Positions 61,216-64,000 of a stretch of 64,000 bases of DNA are shown here, piece after piece. This DNA is from Callorhinus ursinus. Its lineage: Eukaryota; Chordata; Mammalia; Carnivora; Otariidae. The DNA lies in the NCBI RefSeq assembly GCF_003265705.1, contig NW_020313057.1:1256850-1320849 (forward strand), read 5' to 3'. Under the pieces are notes generated by a model. That model worked only from the letters and a program-made list of their open reading frames with translations, was not told the origin of the DNA and did no database searches. Position 1 is the stretch's first letter; each line of letters starts with the position of its first letter. Both the position numbers and the translations under genes were made by a program.

Positions 61216-63050
61216 TTATTTTCAACAATCTTTTCAACTTCTACAGAAAAATTAACTTCAGAAAATTAACTTACCCTCAAGCAATTGTTTCATTCTTAAT
61301 GACAACTAAAATAAAGGGTGCTTAATTAAAAATAAAAGTATATTACCTTCAGGATACATTTTCTTCCATACAATGAAAAAAATTCTGTGATTCTTTTATC
61401 CAGGCTGGTGATCTGAACTTTAAAAGGGGTGAGAATTTAGTTGAACTGTCTAAAGGAAAGAAATTCTGGTAGATCTGAAGAGGAACATTTACTGTCCATG
61501 AGCTACTCAACGCTTCTCTCTGAAAGCACCAGGCTCTTCAATCAGCTCTGTCTTGAAAGTTTCTCTCCTCCTCCCCAAATTGATTGGAACCAATATTCTG
61601 AGAAAATACAAAGGTGTGAGCAGAGGATGGTTGGTTCTAAATGAGCGGTAGGCAAACTTGATACAAAAATAACCTTCAGAAAAAGGAAACTGTCAATGGG
61701 ACACATTATTTTTCTCCCAGAATTCAAAATGATTACAGGTATATTGAGTACCATGGAAAAGTAAGTTATAGGCTTCCAGGTGAAAATGATCTGCAAAACT
61801 AAGTAGAACAATGCCAAAATGAAACTTGACACAATTCTAGGCATTAAAATTCACCATATAGCCAACAATTATGACACAAGAGAGTCCTCTTTCTACTCTT
61901 TCATCTGGGCTAACTGTATTTATCCTGAGAACTCTAGTGGCTCATCATTGGTGTAGACACTGGCAGTTAGACTTGTTTGGGTAAACAAGGCAAGCAGGCA
62001 GGTCAGGCCCTGGAAATGTTTATTTGGATAAGAATTGAGTAGCCTCTTGGGGAGAGATCCCATCCTAATGGCGGAGCGAGACTTGCATATTAAGTTTGGT
62101 TCTATACAGTGTCTCAGCCATTGGAGGTCAGGATAAATCTTAATGTAGTACATCGTTTGTCACTGGTATTTTCCCAAGCCAATTCATCCACCTCTGTGTC
62201 CTTGAGACCTGGAAAGGGGAGAATAAATAGAATACACTGAATAAACTGTTTTCTCACAAGCTTGTTGCAGTCATTGGAAGTCCAAAGCATCTCAGATTAC
62301 AATGAAAGTGAGGCATTCTCTTCCTTGGGGCATCGGGTATTTGACACACATTGGGCTCTAGCCCATGATTCCAACAACTCCAGTTATAATGAGACCTGGG
62401 GTCTGGCTTGGTTTTTGTTTGTTTGTTTCGTGGTTTGCTGACATTATCCATCACTCATAGCCTCAGCAGCAGCCAGAGGCAGTGCCTGGTGGTGCCGGAG
62501 GCTGGAACAAGGGATGACATTGTTTTAGATGTTCCTTGGCAGGGACCTCCAGCAAGAGCAAGAGCAAGGGCTCAGGTGCCAGATCACCAAAGAGGATCAG
62601 AGAAGGAGGGAAAGAGAGTGGTAGGCACCTCTTGCTAGCTCAAAGGATTTGTTTGTGAGTACACAATAACAGATCCCTAGGGGTTTCTGCAAATAGCTGG
62701 AGGAAGGAGGTAGAAACTTTGAAGGGAATAAAAGGTGTTCAGAGGTTTCACAGTTGGAGAACTAAAGCCCAGGAAATACTGTTAAGTGGCCCCACTTTAC
62801 ACTTAGAATGATGTGACCTGGGAATTAAAAAAAAAATCTTTTAAGTAGTAGGGTAGTCCTTTGTAAAAACAAAAACAAAAACAAAAACAGAAGAGAGCCA
62901 TGATTTCTATGTTTAGTCTTTGTTATGCCTCTGACTACCAGACCTTGGAAAGGCCCTTCTGTTTTTTAATTCACCATGTTAGAATGTTATCATTGGGTAT
63001 CATTCAGGTCTTTGGGGAATCCTATTTAAAAGTCCTATAGCTGTAGCTAT
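61216..63050. other. No gene seen
   Basis: Unassigned. The frames at 61542-61844 (minus) and 62408-62638 (+) have no recognised domain; the latter includes a short (AGCAAG)n-type patch near 62552-62570. Confidence 0.45.
62864..62890 (+). repeat. (CAAAAA)n simple repeat
   Basis: Four units of CAAAAA, similar to the tract at 9426-9478. Confidence 0.85.
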
Positions 63051-64000
63051 TTATTCTCTACTATTTAAAAGAGCCCTAACATTCTCAGCTTGACTAAACT
63101 TGGGACAGCTTTCTTCCTGGCTATAAGCCCCTGGCCTCCCTTTTCTTTGGCATTTACTTTAGAAAAGTTGTGACTATAAATTCTGTATCTACCCCTTTGA
63201 GATCTAAATCTCCCAGCCTCTTGCCAGTTTTAATCCAGGGACATCTTTCTCAAAGACCTGGGAGCCATCCCTTTGACATGTAATCCTCAAGAAAAATAAC
63301 ACCATGTTTTCCAGCATCTGATTTCCATAAGCAATAATTAGCAAATCCTGGTGGCCTAATCTCCCCACTAACATTCTTTAGTACTTTTCCCCTAGCCTAT
63401 CCCAGTGCTTAAAGTTCCACCATCTCTTGTTCAGTGGAATTCCGTTTACTCTCTCCGCTCTATTGCAGTAGTCTTGCATGAAGTGTTGCTTTTTAAATTC
63501 TGTCCAGTGCAATTTTTCTTTGATACCACCTGTAGACCAGACTCTTTCCTCTGTTGTCTAGACTAATCCTCGCCAGGGGCAGGAGGGTTTTTACTTGATC
63601 TAAGATCCCCTTGCTGCTCTTTTGAACCTGATATAAACAAACTTCCCTCTAGTTCTTAAGGTCCAACATTACCCTCACTCCTCTTGAGATGTCCCTGTTC
63701 TTATAAGTAGGATTTGCCCTTAGTCTGTGTTTCTCAATTTTATTTCTGGGAAACTCCCTGGTTTTTGTCTTGTGTCCCGACTGTTACCCTGTCTTTGTGG
63801 GTATCAGTTCCACATTGTTCTCTTCCTGCCTGTGGACATCTCTAGGCTTGTTACATCAGCTTGGATTCCATGTTCCCTGCCTGGACTGAGACTGGCATAA
63901 TGTTGAGGCCCTTTGGAGGCAAAGTTTACCATTTCAAATGATACAGCCTTTGGGCATTTGCAGCCAGATCACCTCTCCCTGTCTCCCCTTATCTTGACTC
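63051..64000. repeat. Possible old LTR-derived sequence, running off the window
   Basis: CTGGCTATAAGCCCCTGGCC, AAAGTTGTGACTATAAATTC and CAAAGACCTGGGAGCCATCC resemble parts of a diverged mammalian LTR. I could not name it or find its end. Confidence 0.35.

Overview
This window is mammalian nuclear DNA, almost certainly from a carnivoran. I find no intact protein-coding gene, RNA gene, operon, CRISPR array or microbial feature. The diagnostic evidence is about twenty copies of the tRNA-Lys-derived Can-SINE. The head reads like GGGGCGCCTGGGTGGCTCAG, followed by a CATCGGGCTCCCTGCTC core, a CT-rich tract and an AAATAAATAAAATCTT(A)n tail. The head differs from the canid form (GGGATCCCTGGGTGGCGCAG) and the core from the felid form, so I infer a non-canid caniform (bear, seal or mustelid type). 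The L1 5' and 3' ends fit this. The region is AT-rich, LINE-dense and has no CpG island, as expected of a gene-poor intergenic stretch or a very large intron.

Layout. 1-90: the 5' end of a carnivore L1 running leftward out of the window. 0.1-10 kb: mostly unassigned DNA with two SINEs and L2 scraps. 10-16.4 kb: L1M fragments on the + strand carrying four SINEs and a 5'-truncated carnivore L1 with a two-module 3' end. 16.4-23.2 kb: mostly non-repetitive, with a consensus CTCF motif at 21808. 24-29.7 kb: two long L1M elements on the minus strand with SINE and L1 insertions. 30-33 kb: MIR, hAT and L2 scraps and a perfect 36-bp tandem duplication. 33-38.9 kb: a nearly full-length L1M on + that contains three SINEs and an L1-within-L1-within-L1 nest. 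39-46 kb: SINEs, MIR, a hAT relic, and one splice-acceptor-led open frame of unknown identity (42208-42471, minus). 46.6-48.8 kb: old minus-strand L1 split by a second copy of the two-module L1 3' end. 49-52.7 kb: old unassigned repeats, an MLT1-like MaLR LTR and an ERV1-like solo LTR. 52.7-64 kb: mostly unique DNA with one young SINE, a processed pseudogene of thymosin beta-4 (TMSB4X; 57262-57865, minus) and a consensus CTCF motif at 60759.

Nothing here forms a pathway. The structure is explained by successive retrotransposition, and target-site duplications and nesting give a relative order of events: old L1M, then L1 insertions, then SINEs. The two CTCF motifs face each other about 39 kb apart and are the best candidates for regulatory function. 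Family names are read by eye from remembered consensus features and should be confirmed with RepeatMasker.
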